Assembly (NCBI RefSeq): GCF_016924645.1
Contig: NZ_JAFFJV010000025.1
Location: forward strand, 1 to 64,000
Length of the DNA: 64,000 bases
From: Rufibacter psychrotolerans
GTDB taxonomy: Bacteria; Bacteroidota; Bacteroidia; Cytophagales; Hymenobacteraceae
Direction: 5' to 3'
The first letter of the stretch is position 1; every line of letters begins with the position of its first letter. The position numbers and the translations under genes are program-made. Below, in pieces: positions 44,197 to 53,990 of the stretch. The notes below the pieces were generated by a model. The model had not been told where the DNA came from and did not search any database. It saw only the letters and a list, made by a program, of their open reading frames with translations.

Positions 44197-44466
44197 GCTG
44201 GCGCGAGTTTGCAACTCGTGCCTCCAGATGCCGGGTAGTCTCCTGACTACCCTCGCTGTGCAAGCAGCGAAACCAGGCATTGCAGGTGCCACTGTTTACC
44301 ACTATGGCGCGGAAGTTACTTCCGTGCCTTTCATACTAACCCGAAGGCACGGATGTAACTTCCGCGCCATAGCCAAGTGTTAAGTAGAAAGTTTCAATTA
44401 ATGGCTCCCGGCGAGCCTGGAGCGTTCGCTTCATCCTGAGTCACGAGTCTCCAGACTCGCGCCAGC
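44197..44466. repeat. Composite palindromic element with nested insertion
   Basis: About 270 bases inside the 498-base gene-free stretch 44033-44530. Order: arm GCTGGCGCGAGTTTGCAACT, hairpin GGGTAGTCTCCTGACTACCC, hairpin around CGCTG..CAGCG, nested pair GGCGCGGAAGTTACTTCCGT (44303-44371), block CCCGGCGAGCCTGGAGCGTT, and the closing arm. The same order is present at 58454-58640 without the nested pair and on the opposite strand at 26706-26961. P hairpins flank it at 44057 and 44482. Confidence 0.85.
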
Positions 44467-44530
44467 AAAAGGAGGGATATTTCTGATTTGGGGCTGGTTT
44501 GCTGAAAACAGCCCCAAAGCAGAAGTATGC

Positions 44531-45658
44531 CTAAATAGCCGCCAAGGCTTTCTCCAGATCCGCAATCAGTTCCTCGGGTTCCTCGATGCCCACGGATAAG
44601 CGGATCAGGCCCACGGTGATGCCCAGCTTTTCGCGTTGCTCTGGGGTGAGGGCGCGGTGCGAGGTGCCCAGCGGGTAGGAAACCGAGGTGGTCACTCCGG
44701 CCAGGGACGGGGCAAAGGGAATGTGGGTGAGGCCGCGCATGAAGCGGTTCACCGCTTCCACATCGTCAGAGATTCTGAAAGAGAGCATCCCTCCGAATTT
44801 CCCGTTGCTTTGGGTTGCGGCCATTTCGTGCTGCGGATGATCGGGCAGGCCCGGGTAGAAGACGGCACTCACTTTGGGGTGCTGTTGCAGGTACTGGGCC
44901 AGGGCCAGGGCATTTTCTGAGTGCTGCCGAATGCGCAGTTTCAGGGTTTTCAGCCCGCGCGCGGCTAGCCAGCTCTCAAACGGGCTCAGGGTCAAACCCC
45001 AAGCCACCACAATCTGCTTGGCGCGCTGCGCATCAGCGGCCTCTTTGCAGATGACCACGCCGGCGGTCACGTCGCTGTGGCCCGAAAGGTATTTGGTCAC
45101 GCTGTGGATCACCACATCGACGCCTAGCTCCAGTGGTTTGGTAATCACCGGCGAGGCGAAGGTATTGTCTACCACCAGCTTGATGTTTTGGGCCCGGCAA
45201 ACCTGGGCAACCTGCGCCAAGTCCAGCACTGTCATCATGGGATTGCTGATGGTTTCTACCAGAATCAGCCTGGTGTTGGGCTGCACGTAGCTTTCAAAGC
45301 GGTACATCTCTGCCATGGGCACAAAGGTGATCTGCACGCCCATGCGGGTAAGTTCCTGAGAGAGCAATGCCGCGGAGCCGCCGTACACCTCCTCGGCACT
45401 GAGCACGTGGTCGCCTGCCTGGCAGTACACCAGCAAGGCCGTGAGAATAGCCGACATGCCCGAGGAGGTAGCCACGGCACCCTGACCGCCCTCCAACTGG
45501 TTGACCTCCTCGGCCAGTTCATCGGTATTGGGGTTGCCGTTGCGGCTGTACATGTAACTTTGGCCCGGTTGCTCAAAATAGGCTTCCAGGGCATTCAGGT
45601 CCTCAAAGGTGAAAACCGACGTTTGGTAGATGGGCGTGATTTTTGGCGAGATGGACAC
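44531..45658 (-). CDS. Trans-sulfuration PLP enzyme (cystathionine gamma-synthase type)
   Basis: A 375-residue Cys/Met metabolism PLP enzyme. YMYSRNGNPNTDELAEEVNQLEGGQGAVATSSGMSAI binds the phosphate and HSVTKYLSGHSDVTAGV contains the PLP lysine; LGGTSH-like loop appears as YPLGTSHRAL. This resembles cystathionine gamma-synthase or methionine gamma-lyase more than MetZ, but activity cannot be fixed from sequence. The frame has no ATG near the family N-terminus; GTG at 45658 is the start (MSISPKITPIYQTSVFTFED). It is a second member in the window beside the gene at 25434. Confidence 0.88.
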   Translation of the reverse strand: MSISPKITPIYQTSVFTFEDLNALEAYFEQPGQSYMYSRNGNPNTDELAEEVNQLEGGQGAVATSSGMSAILTALLVYCQAGDHVLSAEEVYGGSAALLSQELTRMGVQITFVPMAEMYRFESYVQPNTRLILVETISNPMMTVLDLAQVAQVCRAQNIKLVVDNTFASPVITKPLELGVDVVIHSVTKYLSGHSDVTAGVVICKEAADAQRAKQIVVAWGLTLSPFESWLAARGLKTLKLRIRQHSENALALAQYLQQHPKVSAVFYPGLPDHPQHEMAATQSNGKFGGMLSFRISDDVEAVNRFMRGLTHIPFAPSLAGVTTSVSYPLGTSHRALTPEQREKLGITVGLIRLSVGIEEPEELIADLEKALAAI

Positions 45659-45949
45659 TTTATTAATACAGAATTAAGAATTTACAAAATAATTGAAGCT
45701 GCTCCTGATGGGTACAGTGGTGCCCTTGTTGGTGTTATCACCAACATTCCAACGCCAGAAAAGCCCAGTCTCCCCACACTAGCCAACCCACAGCCATCAA
45801 CAATAAGCAATCAACAATTCTAAAGGTAAGAAGAAAGCCGATAACCTGTTAAATCCGTTTTGAGTCTGTTTTCAGAGAAACTGCCCCAAAACGCGAAAGC
45901 CCGCCTCCTTGGTAGAAGAACGGGCTTTCCTTTACGAAAACAGGAATCT
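45659..45949. repeat. Spacer between trans-sulfuration gene and atpC
   Basis: Bases 45727-45746 hold the hairpin TGTTGGTG TTAT CACCAACA, which recurs at 52905 and 53026. Bases 45856-45895 hold a P hairpin. Bases 45894-45932 form the minus-strand terminator of atpC (GAAAGCCCG pairs with CGGGCTTTC). No gene. Confidence 0.7.
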
Positions 45950-46198
45950 TTAGGCAGTTACGGCTTCGGCCAGAACGGTGATTTTGTTGTCCAGCACCTC
46001 TACCACGCCGCCGTCAATCTGAAAGATCTGCTGAGTACCGGCGGTAGGCGTTACTCTTACCGGACCGTTGGCCAGGGCACTGATCAGGGCGGCGTGGTTG
46101 TTCAAAACCTCAAACCTACCGTTGATGCCCGGGAACTGAACCGAGGTCACGTCTCCTTCAAATACTCTCTTATCTGGGGTGATGATCTCTAAATACAT
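45950..46198 (-). CDS. atpC: ATP synthase F1 epsilon subunit
   Basis: An 82-residue short epsilon subunit (MYLEIITPDKRVFEGDVTSVQFPGINGRFEVLNNHAALISALANGPVRVT), containing only the N-terminal beta-barrel domain. The C-terminal helical hairpin of E. coli epsilon (139 residues) is missing, as usual in Bacteroidota. It follows atpD by 77 bases. The mature product couples the rotor to F1. Confidence 0.93.
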   Translation of the reverse strand: MYLEIITPDKRVFEGDVTSVQFPGINGRFEVLNNHAALISALANGPVRVTPTAGTQQIFQIDGGVVEVLDNKITVLAEAVTA

Positions 46199-46201
46199 CT
46201 G

Positions 46202-46275
46202 TTAATGTGCTAATTGGCTAATGTGCTAGTGTGCTAATTAAACCATCAGCACATTAACACATTAGCACATTAAAA
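46202..46275. repeat. TTAGCACA repeat cluster between atpD and atpC
   Basis: Four to six copies of TAATGTGCTAAT or its complement ATTAGCACATTA, arranged first in one and then in the other orientation, fill the whole gap. Similar repeats precede cysN (15799), metZ (25396) and follow 56400. Confidence 0.75.
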
Positions 46276-47790
<1,515 letters not shown>

Positions 47791-47829
47791 TTATAAGAAT
47801 TTAGATAGATACAGACTAGTTTCAGGTTG

Positions 47830-47837
47830 CAAAATTA
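47830..47837 (-). promoter_or_regulatory. -7 element of atpDC
   Basis: CAAAATTA on the plus strand is TAATTTTG on the minus strand. No good -33 box at 19 bases. Confidence 0.45.
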
Positions 47838-48269
47838 CTGCTTTCCGTCCTGATTTCCATAGAAGTAGGAAAAAATGTTTGCCTAATACTTGTGCCGCGG
47901 CGCAGGATTGTGAGAAGCCGTTTCCGGCGGGTTTGGCGCAAAACAGACCCAAACCGCTGCGGCCCTGGTTTACAGCACGTTTGCTGAAAATGCCAGTGAA
48001 ACCAGGAGGTCTGGCTGAGGCCTGGAGGAAAGTGCTTGGGAAAGGAGTAGAGGTGCCTGGTTGCTTTAGGCCGGTTCCCTTTGGCGGTGGGTGGTTTATA
48101 TAGAACCGTCGGGCTTTGTCCGGAAGTGAAATTAGGGTAGAACGTACACGTTGGGGCACTTGTAGGTTCTTCGTCGGCCCGGAATGGTAAAATGCTGGGG
48201 CTTCGCTCCGGGCAGGGGAGACAGACCGTATTCTTTCTGCTGCATGAAAGTACAGGCGGCAAGCGGGCG
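47838..48269. other. Gene-free spacer upstream of atpD
   Basis: About 430 bases. A P-like palindrome (GTTTGGCGCAAAACAGACCC) lies near 47930-47955. Two overlapping minus-strand frames exist but have no recognisable protein character. I see nothing else. Confidence 0.45.
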
Positions 48270-48503
48270 TTACGCGGCCGGGAACACCGCGTGCTTCGCT
48301 TCCTCCGGCGTTAGGTTTAAGGAGTCCATGGCGCGGCTCCACTCATATTCACTTCTCAGATGGATGAACACATGGTTGCCGTGCTGCACCTTGCGCACGT
48401 CTTCCAGCACCCGGGTCAGGCGGGCATCGGTTGGCGTCAGTGTATACGTGTAGATGGGCGAGGCAGACCTGAAGTAGAACCAGAGGGTGATAGCGTTATC
48501 CAT
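48270..48503 (-). CDS. Small hypothetical protein, paralogue of the adjacent gene
   Basis: A 77-residue soluble protein (MDNAITLWFYFRSASPIYTY) of unknown family. It aligns by eye with the first 75 residues of the gene just upstream (SASPIYTYTLTPTDARL against SAQPIATLLLEPEDEYL; NHVFIHLRSEYEWSRA against DHYCLYLANPREFRQA), so the two are tandem duplicates. One base separates them, so they are probably cotranscribed. The likely fold is alternating beta strand and helix. Function unknown. Confidence 0.65.
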   Translation of the reverse strand: MDNAITLWFYFRSASPIYTYTLTPTDARLTRVLEDVRKVQHGNHVFIHLRSEYEWSRAMDSLNLTPEEAKHAVFPAA

Positions 48504-48504
48504 G

Positions 48505-48909
48505 TTAGAAGCGGCTCAAAGAAAGTTTGAAAAGAGAAACAACGTGGCGCCAGCTAACCCCGGGGGCGTTGGTCGGCCTGGTTTCAGCCGACGGCTCCGG
48601 GTGAAGCGGCCAGCTGGTGATGGCGGGCAGCGGGGTGGGCTTCCGGTTTTGGGCTTTTTTGCGCAAAAGGCTCCTGAAACGCACGTGGCGGTTGGTGCCG
48701 CCAATGGCCGGGAAGATACGCCGGGCCTGCCTGAACTCCCGGGGGTTGGCAAGGTACAGGCAGTAGTGGTCGCCTCTGGGGGCTACCGGCAGGCTGTCTA
48801 CCAGCCAGGCCAGGTACTCGTCTTCCGGTTCCAGCAAGAGGGTAGCAATAGGCTGCGCCGAAGGATAGTATACTTCTAATCTGATCTTGGTTTCCAGTTG
48901 GTTTGCCAT
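48505..48909 (-). CDS. Small hypothetical protein, tandem paralogue with repeat-derived tail
   Basis: A 134-residue protein (MANQLETKIRLEVYYPSAQP) whose first 75 or so residues match the following gene. The remaining tail (FRSLLRKKAQNRKPTPLP and on) starts where a P-type palindrome (about 48640-48682) lies in the gene and has no counterpart in the paralogue. The tail is therefore probably repeat read-through rather than an ancestral domain. Function unknown. Confidence 0.6.
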   Translation of the reverse strand: MANQLETKIRLEVYYPSAQPIATLLLEPEDEYLAWLVDSLPVAPRGDHYCLYLANPREFRQARRIFPAIGGTNRHVRFRSLLRKKAQNRKPTPLPAITSWPLHPEPSAETRPTNAPGVSWRHVVSLFKLSLSRF

Positions 48910-49116
48910 AAGCCTGCGCCCCTAAAGGAGGGCTCTGGTAAGTTTACGGACTTGCCCGGCGGCAAACCAGCGCCCTGCTCAACCTTAACCAAACCTTAAT
49001 GCTGGGGCCATGCCTGGTTAACCTGCTAGAAACAATTTCCTTACTTTGGGGGCGTTTTCTTGAAAACAAGCCAAAAACGTTCTTGCCAGAGGGCAGTGCC
49101 TTGTAAAAGAAATCTT

Positions 49117-49124
49117 TATTTTTG
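49117..49124 (+). promoter_or_regulatory. -7 element of purL
   Basis: TATTTTTG, matching TAnnTTTG; start predicted near 49129, which excludes the upstream in-frame codon at 49060 and supports the TTG start at 49153. No strong -33 box. Confidence 0.5.
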
Positions 49125-49152
49125 CCCTTTCTTAACCAAACCAGCTTTCGCT

Positions 49153-51372
49153 TTGGAAACCCAGACCTTGCCTACCGTAGATACCGCCCAGAAACTGGGC
49201 CTTCTCCCCGAAGAGTTCGACCGCATCAAAGAAATCCTGGGCCGCACGCCCAATTTCACTGAGCTGAGCATTTTCTCAGTGATGTGGTCTGAGCACTGCT
49301 CGTACAAAAACTCCATTGTATGGCTCAAGACCCTTCCCAAAGATTCACCGCGCATGCTGGCCAAAGCCGGAGAGGAAAACGCCGGTCTGGTAGACATCGG
49401 GGACGGTTTAGCCTGTTCTTTCAAAATCGAATCCCACAACCACCCATCGGCGCTGGAGCCGTACCAGGGCGCTGCCACCGGAGTAGGCGGCATCAACCGC
49501 GATATCTTTACCATGGGAGCCCGGCCCATCGCGCAGCTGAACTCCCTGCGTTTCGGGAACCTGAACTCAGACAAGACCAAGCGCCTGCTGCGCGGCGTGG
49601 TGAAAGGAATCGGCGACTACGGCAACGCGTTCGGTATCCCAACGGTGGGGGGCGAGCTGTTCTTTGACGATTGCTACAACGTGAACCCGCTGGTAAACGC
49701 CTTCTCCGCCGGTATTGTAGAGGTAGGCAAAACCGCCAGCGCTACGTCGCACGGCGTGGGCAACCCGGTATTCATCATCGGTTCTGCCACCGGCAAAGAC
49801 GGTATCCACGGCGCGGCCTTCGCATCTAAAGACATCACCGAAGACTCCGTGAACGATTTGCCATCGGTACAGGTAGGCGATCCGTTCCAGGAGAAACTGT
49901 TGCTGGAAGCTACCCTGGAAATCATTGAGACAGGCCGGGTAGTGGGTATGCAGGATATGGGTGCCGCCGGTATCACCTGCTCTACCTCAGAGATGAGCGC
50001 CAAAGGCGAGAGCGGTATGGAGATCTGGTTAGACAAAGTACCTATGCGCCAGGCCAACATGCAGCCGTTTGAGATTCTTCTTTCTGAAAGCCAGGAACGC
50101 ATGCTGGTAGTGATGGAGAAAGGTGCCGAAGACCTAATTTACCAGATCTGCGACAAGTGGGATATGTCCTGCGCCCAGATTGGCGAGGTAACCGATACCA
50201 AGCGCCTGCGCTACTACGTGAAAGGCGAACTGGTAGCCGATGTACCTGCCGAAGACTTAGTATTGGGCGGCGGTGCGCCGGTGTACCACAGAGAGTACCG
50301 CGAGCCCGCGTATTTCGCTGAGTCCAAGAAATTCACCATTGACTCCGTACAAGAGCCAACCGACTATAAAGCCGTAGCCGAGTTCCTGGCCACGCACCCC
50401 AACATTGCCTCTAAGCGCTGGGTGTACAAGCAATATGACTCCATGATCGGGACGGCGACCCTCACCACCAACCGTCCCGCCGATGCCGGCATTGTGAAGG
50501 TGAAAGGTTCAGACAAGGCCATCGCCATTACCGTTGACTGTAACAGCCGCTACGTAAACGCCGATCCGGAAGAAGGAACCGCTATTGCCGTGGCCGAAGC
50601 CGCCCGTAACATTGTGTGCGCCGGTGGTGAGCCCGTAGCTATTACCAACTGCCTCAACTTCGGGAACCCGTACGTGCCGGAAGTATACTGGCAGTTTGTG
50701 GGCGCCATCAAAGGTATGGGCAAAGCCTGCACCGCGTTTGGTACGCCTGTGACCGGTGGTAACGTGAGCTTCTACAACCAGTCATCAGACGAAGGTCCGG
50801 TGTTCCCAACGCCAACCATAGGCATGCTGGGCATTGTGGAAGACAAGGCGAACACCATGACCTTGGCGTTCCAGAACGAGGGAGATGCCATTTACCTGCT
50901 GGGCGATCCGCAGAATGACATCGCCTCTAGCGAGTACCTGTATTCTTACCACAACGTGAAACTGTCTCCGGCCCCGGCTTTTGACATGGAGAAAGAGTTG
51001 GTGCTGCAGAAAACCGTGAAGAACCTCATTGAGGAGAAACTGATTCAGTCGGCCCACGACTGCGCCGATGGTGGTTTGTACATCACCTTGCTGGAGTCGG
51101 CCATGCCTAATGAGTTAGGATTCTCCGTTACTACTGACGAAGACTTCCGCAAAGACGCCTATTTATTCGGCGAGAGCCAGGGCCGCGTAGTGGTGAGCGT
51201 GAAGCCAGAACAGCAAGCCGTCTTTGAGCAATTGGTGTCTGGTAATGGTTTGACATTCAAGAAAATTGGCGATGTAACTGCCCGCTATTGCGAGGTAGAC
51301 GGCGAGGTTTTCCATGCCATCCAGGTGATCAAAAACAGCTATGACACCGCGCTGGAGCGGATTATGGAATAA
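49153..51372 (+). CDS. purL: Phosphoribosylformylglycinamidine synthase subunit PurL (small type)
   Basis: A 739-residue enzyme of purine synthesis that turns FGAR, glutamine-derived ammonia and ATP into FGAM. It is the small PurL (about 740 residues) that works with PurS and PurQ, not the 1300-residue fused form. Signatures: FTELSIFSVMWSEHCSYKNS, KIESHNHPSALEPYQGAATGVGGINRDIFTMGARP, and a second ATP-grasp-like half from about residue 400. The best start is TTG at 49153 (METQTLPTVDTAQKLGLL): the frame further upstream would begin before the promoter. Confidence 0.93.
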   Translation: METQTLPTVDTAQKLGLLPEEFDRIKEILGRTPNFTELSIFSVMWSEHCSYKNSIVWLKTLPKDSPRMLAKAGEENAGLVDIGDGLACSFKIESHNHPSALEPYQGAATGVGGINRDIFTMGARPIAQLNSLRFGNLNSDKTKRLLRGVVKGIGDYGNAFGIPTVGGELFFDDCYNVNPLVNAFSAGIVEVGKTASATSHGVGNPVFIIGSATGKDGIHGAAFASKDITEDSVNDLPSVQVGDPFQEKLLLEATLEIIETGRVVGMQDMGAAGITCSTSEMSAKGESGMEIWLDKVPMRQANMQPFEILLSESQERMLVVMEKGAEDLIYQICDKWDMSCAQIGEVTDTKRLRYYVKGELVADVPAEDLVLGGGAPVYHREYREPAYFAESKKFTIDSVQEPTDYKAVAEFLATHPNIASKRWVYKQYDSMIGTATLTTNRPADAGIVKVKGSDKAIAITVDCNSRYVNADPEEGTAIAVAEAARNIVCAGGEPVAITNCLNFGNPYVPEVYWQFVGAIKGMGKACTAFGTPVTGGNVSFYNQSSDEGPVFPTPTIGMLGIVEDKANTMTLAFQNEGDAIYLLGDPQNDIASSEYLYSYHNVKLSPAPAFDMEKELVLQKTVKNLIEEKLIQSAHDCADGGLYITLLESAMPNELGFSVTTDEDFRKDAYLFGESQGRVVVSVKPEQQAVFEQLVSGNGLTFKKIGDVTARYCEVDGEVFHAIQVIKNSYDTALERIME

Positions 51373-51399
51373 TTTTTTTTAAAAATTTTCACTCCAGAG

Positions 51400-51430
51400 T
51401 TTGCACTGAAAAAAATCTTGTATACCTTTG
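51400..51430 (+). promoter_or_regulatory. Consensus promoter of tRNA-Gln
   Basis: TTTG at 51400-51403, exactly 19 bases, TACCTTTG at 51423-51430: a perfect match to the Bacteroidota consensus, with start near 51435, about 33 bases before the mature tRNA. Confidence 0.8.
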
Positions 51431-51467
51431 CATCATCAAACGACAACAACAGGTTGTCAGATGAAAA

Positions 51468-51540
51468 TGTCCGATGGTGTAACTGGCAACACGTCTGATT
51501 TTGGTTCAGAAGAGTCCAGGTTCGAAACCTGGTCGGACAA
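51468..51540 (+). tRNA. tRNA-Gln (anticodon TTG)
   Basis: A 73-base cloverleaf. The acceptor arms TGTCCGA and TCGGACA pair over seven positions; the anticodon stem TCTGA/TCAGA encloses loop TTTTGGT with anticodon TTG, reading CAA; the T arm is CCAGG TTCGAAA CCTGG. The U1-A72 acceptor end is typical of tRNA-Gln. CCA is not encoded; the discriminator is A. Confidence 0.96.
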
Positions 51541-51545
51541 CCTTG

Positions 51546-51585
51546 AAAAACCTCTGCCTCTCCAAGAGACAGAGGTTTTTTCTTT
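51546..51585 (+). terminator. Terminator of tRNA-Gln
   Basis: AAAAACCTCTG pairs with CAGAGGTTTTT around CCTCTCCAAGAGA, followed by T-runs. Confidence 0.85.
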
Positions 51586-51887
51586 TATTACCGGCTGCGT
51601 TTGTAAGATTGCTGTAACAATCCAGGGCTGTAGTGTTCATTCCGTTTTGGAGGTGTTTCTCCCAATTGGAGGCAATTCTGGGCGGCAGGCGCACTTCTGC
51701 TTTGGATATTCCTATCTGTGGCAAGCTTGGCAAGGAAGATTGAAGAGATCGGGAAAGCCGGCGTGTTTCTCTAGAGTGGTGAAATATTTAAGAATCAAAT
51801 ATTTAGCTGAGAGAAGGAAGGATGAGATGTCCGTATTTCTACCCCGTAAATTCCTGAAATAGTACTACTTATTTTTTGGCTACTTCG
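51586..51887. other. Gene-free spacer between tRNA-Gln and prs
   Basis: About 300 bases without a gene. A short AT-rich inverted stretch (AAATATTTAAG..CAAATATTTA) lies at 51782-51805. No integrase or attachment-site duplicate of the tRNA end was seen, so there is no sign of an island. Confidence 0.5.
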
Positions 51888-51918
51888 TTTGAGCCTAGCA
51901 AAATATAGAGTACTTTTG
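51888..51918 (+). promoter_or_regulatory. Promoter of prs
   Basis: TTTG at 51888-51891, 19 bases, TACTTTTG at 51911-51918, both boxes perfect. Predicted start near 51923, leader about 25 bases. Confidence 0.75.
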
Positions 51919-51947
51919 CGACTTCAATCGGCAACCTCTCTATTTCA

Positions 51948-52880
51948 ATGAGCCCTACGGTTAAGATTTTCTCCGGCACAAATTCTCGGTATTTCGCTGA
52001 AAAAGTGGCTGATGCTTACGGCCTGCCCCTTGGTGACCTAACGGTACAGCATTTCTCTGATGGGGAAATTTCTGTTCACTTCAATGAGTCGGTTAGGGGG
52101 TGCGAGGTATTTTTGATCCAATCCACGTTTCCGCCGGCAGATAACCTGATGGAACTGATGCTGCTGGTAGATGCCGCCAAGCGTGCCTCGGCCCACAAGG
52201 TGATTGTGGTAATGCCGTACTACGGTTATGCCCGCCAGGACCGGAAAGACAAGCCTCGGGTTTCCATTGGGGCCAAGGTGATGGCCAACGCCATCCAGTG
52301 CGTAGGCGCTGATCGCCTCATGACCTGTGACTTGCACGCCGGTCAGATCCAGGGGTTCTTTGACATTCCGGTAGACCACCTGGATGGTTCAGCCATCTTT
52401 GTGCCGTATCTGCGCAGCCTGAACTTGGGCCAGGACCTGATCTTTGCTTCTCCAGATGTGGGAGGGGTGGTGCGTACCAGAAGCTTCGCCAAGGTATTTG
52501 GCGTGGAGATGGTAGTCTGCGACAAGCACCGCAAGCGCGCCAACGAAATCGCCTCCATGCAGGTGATTGGCGATGTGGAAGGCATGGACGTGGTGCTGGT
52601 AGATGACCTGGTAGACACTGCCGGAACTATTACCAAAGCCGCCGAGTTGTTGCGTGACAAAGGCGCGAAGAGCGTACGGGCTATTGCCACCCACGGGGTG
52701 TTGTCTGGTCCGGCGTACGAACGCATTGAGAACTCGGTGCTGGTGGAGCTGGTGATTTCAGACACCATTCCATTGAGGCGCGAGAGTTCTAAAATTAAAG
52801 TGCTTACGTTCTCAGACCTGTTTGCCCGGGCCATCAGCAACGTGGTTACCCATGATTCCATCAGCTCGCTGTTTATTTGA
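51948..52880 (+). CDS. prs: Ribose-phosphate pyrophosphokinase
   Basis: A 310-residue PRPP synthetase making PRPP from ribose-5-phosphate and ATP for purines, pyrimidines, His and Trp. Motifs: DGEISVHFNESVRGCEVFLIQSTFPPADNLMELMLLVDA, catalytic YYGYARQDRKDKPRVSIGAKVMAN (the flexible loop with RQDRK), ATP-binding VVDDLVDTAGTITKAAELL (the PRPP-loop). Full length. It follows purL closely in the genome with the tRNA between, and has its own perfect promoter at 51888. Confidence 0.96.
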   Translation: MSPTVKIFSGTNSRYFAEKVADAYGLPLGDLTVQHFSDGEISVHFNESVRGCEVFLIQSTFPPADNLMELMLLVDAAKRASAHKVIVVMPYYGYARQDRKDKPRVSIGAKVMANAIQCVGADRLMTCDLHAGQIQGFFDIPVDHLDGSAIFVPYLRSLNLGQDLIFASPDVGGVVRTRSFAKVFGVEMVVCDKHRKRANEIASMQVIGDVEGMDVVLVDDLVDTAGTITKAAELLRDKGAKSVRAIATHGVLSGPAYERIENSVLVELVISDTIPLRRESSKIKVLTFSDLFARAISNVVTHDSISSLFI

Positions 52881-52904
52881 TTGCTGATTGCTGAGGAGTT
52901 GGAA

Positions 52905-52928
52905 GTTGTTGGTGATAACACCAACAAC
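52905..52928. repeat. Perfect 10-bp hairpin of the GTTGGTG family
   Basis: GTTGTTGGTG ATAA CACCAACAAC, between prs and rplY, 24 bases after the prs stop. Confidence 0.8.
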
Positions 52929-53025
52929 GGCAAAAGTTGCTGAGGATACCACCCGCATCGGCAAGAACCCAGAACGTAGACCTGAAAGCGTTAAGAACAA
53001 GGTCAAAACTGTAGTACTGAAAGCC

Positions 53026-53049
53026 CTTGTAGGTGGTATCACCAACAAG
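53026..53049. repeat. Second GTTGGTG-family hairpin before rplY
   Basis: CTTGTAGGTG GTAT CACCAACAAG, one mismatch in a 10-bp stem. The block GCCCTTGT.GGTG.TATCACCAAC around it is shared with 45725-45745. It could lie in the rplY leader, but no promoter was identified. Confidence 0.7.
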
Positions 53050-53150
53050 AAGAAAGGCAGATTAAAGCAAAAGAGATCTTGTGTCTTACATCTTGATACT
53101 TGTGTCTCTCTTAAAAGAGTTTTTTTATTTTTTATTCATAACCAATTTTT

Positions 53151-53735
53151 ATGCAAAGCTTAGAGATTATAGGGTTTAAAAGAGCAAATCTCGGTAAATC
53201 CGAAGCTAAGGCGCTTCGTGAGGAAGCTCAAGTTCCATGTGTGTTGTACGGCGGTGCTGAGCAAGTTCACTTCTCTGCCCCTGCTATCCTGTTCCGTGAC
53301 TTGGTTTACTCTCCAGACGTTTACCAGGTTGACCTGAACATTGAGGGAACACACTACAAAGCCATCATGCAAGACCTGCAGTTCCACCCAGTAAACGAAA
53401 TGTTGCTGCACGTGGACTTCTTATTGCTGCAAGATGATAAAGAAGTGAAAGTTGATGTACCAGTACGTTTCGTGGGTACTTCTCCAGGGGTAATGGCCGG
53501 GGGTAAACTGGTGACCAAACTGCGCAAGCTGCGCGTGAAAGCGCTTCCGGCTAACCTGCCAGATTCCATTGCGGTAGACATCTCTGACCTGGAGTTGGGT
53601 AAGTCTATCAAAGTGAACAAGATTGCTCCTGCCAACTACACTATCTTAACCAACCCACTTTCACCAGTGGCAACGGTAACCATCCCAAGAGCTCTGAAGA
53701 GCGCTCAGACCGAAGAGAAAAAAGGCAAGAAGTAA
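53151..53735 (+). CDS. rplY: 50S ribosomal protein L25/general stress protein Ctc
   Basis: A 194-residue protein of the L25/TL5/CTC family: N-terminal L25 domain (MQSLEIIGFKRANLGKSEAKALREEAQVPCVLYGGAEQVHFSAPA) binding 5S rRNA, and the CTC C-terminal beta domain (VPVRFVGTSPGVMAGGKLVTKLRKLRVKALPANLPDSIAVDISDLELGKSIKV). It ends with a Lys-rich tail. The start ATG at 53151 gives the standard N-terminus. Downstream is a strong terminator. Confidence 0.95.
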   Translation: MQSLEIIGFKRANLGKSEAKALREEAQVPCVLYGGAEQVHFSAPAILFRDLVYSPDVYQVDLNIEGTHYKAIMQDLQFHPVNEMLLHVDFLLLQDDKEVKVDVPVRFVGTSPGVMAGGKLVTKLRKLRVKALPANLPDSIAVDISDLELGKSIKVNKIAPANYTILTNPLSPVATVTIPRALKSAQTEEKKGKK

Positions 53736-53760
53736 TCCCTGCTTTTTCAAGCTTCTCAAA

Positions 53761-53798
53761 AATCCTGTTCTGCTTTCTGCGGAGCAGGATTTTTTTTG
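53761..53798 (+). terminator. Terminator of rplY
   Basis: AATCCTGTTCTGC pairs (two G-U) with GCGGAGCAGGATT followed by seven more Ts. Confidence 0.85.
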
Positions 53799-53990
53799 TT
53801 AGAAGCAGGATTGACGGGATTTCTCGGATTGATCAGGATTAGGAATGATGGGATTTTAGGATTGACCGGAAAGTTTGATGCAGTGATGTTGTAGACATAG
53901 AAGCCTTTCCCAAGTTAGGCAGTTGCAAGCTTTTCATCTGCTACATTCAACCATCTGCTAAAACCCCGGTTTCGGAGGGCTTTTCTGAAA

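Noticed and set aside
47791-48342. Minus-strand frames upstream of atpD
   Set aside because: Low-complexity translation overlapping the atpD promoter and running into the next gene; no family resemblance.
51428-51862. A 144-codon frame across tRNA-Gln
   Set aside because: It includes the tRNA and its terminator and has no protein character.
51541-51947. Possible integrated island next to tRNA-Gln
   Set aside because: No integrase, no duplicated tRNA 3' end and no foreign genes follow; prs begins within 410 bases.
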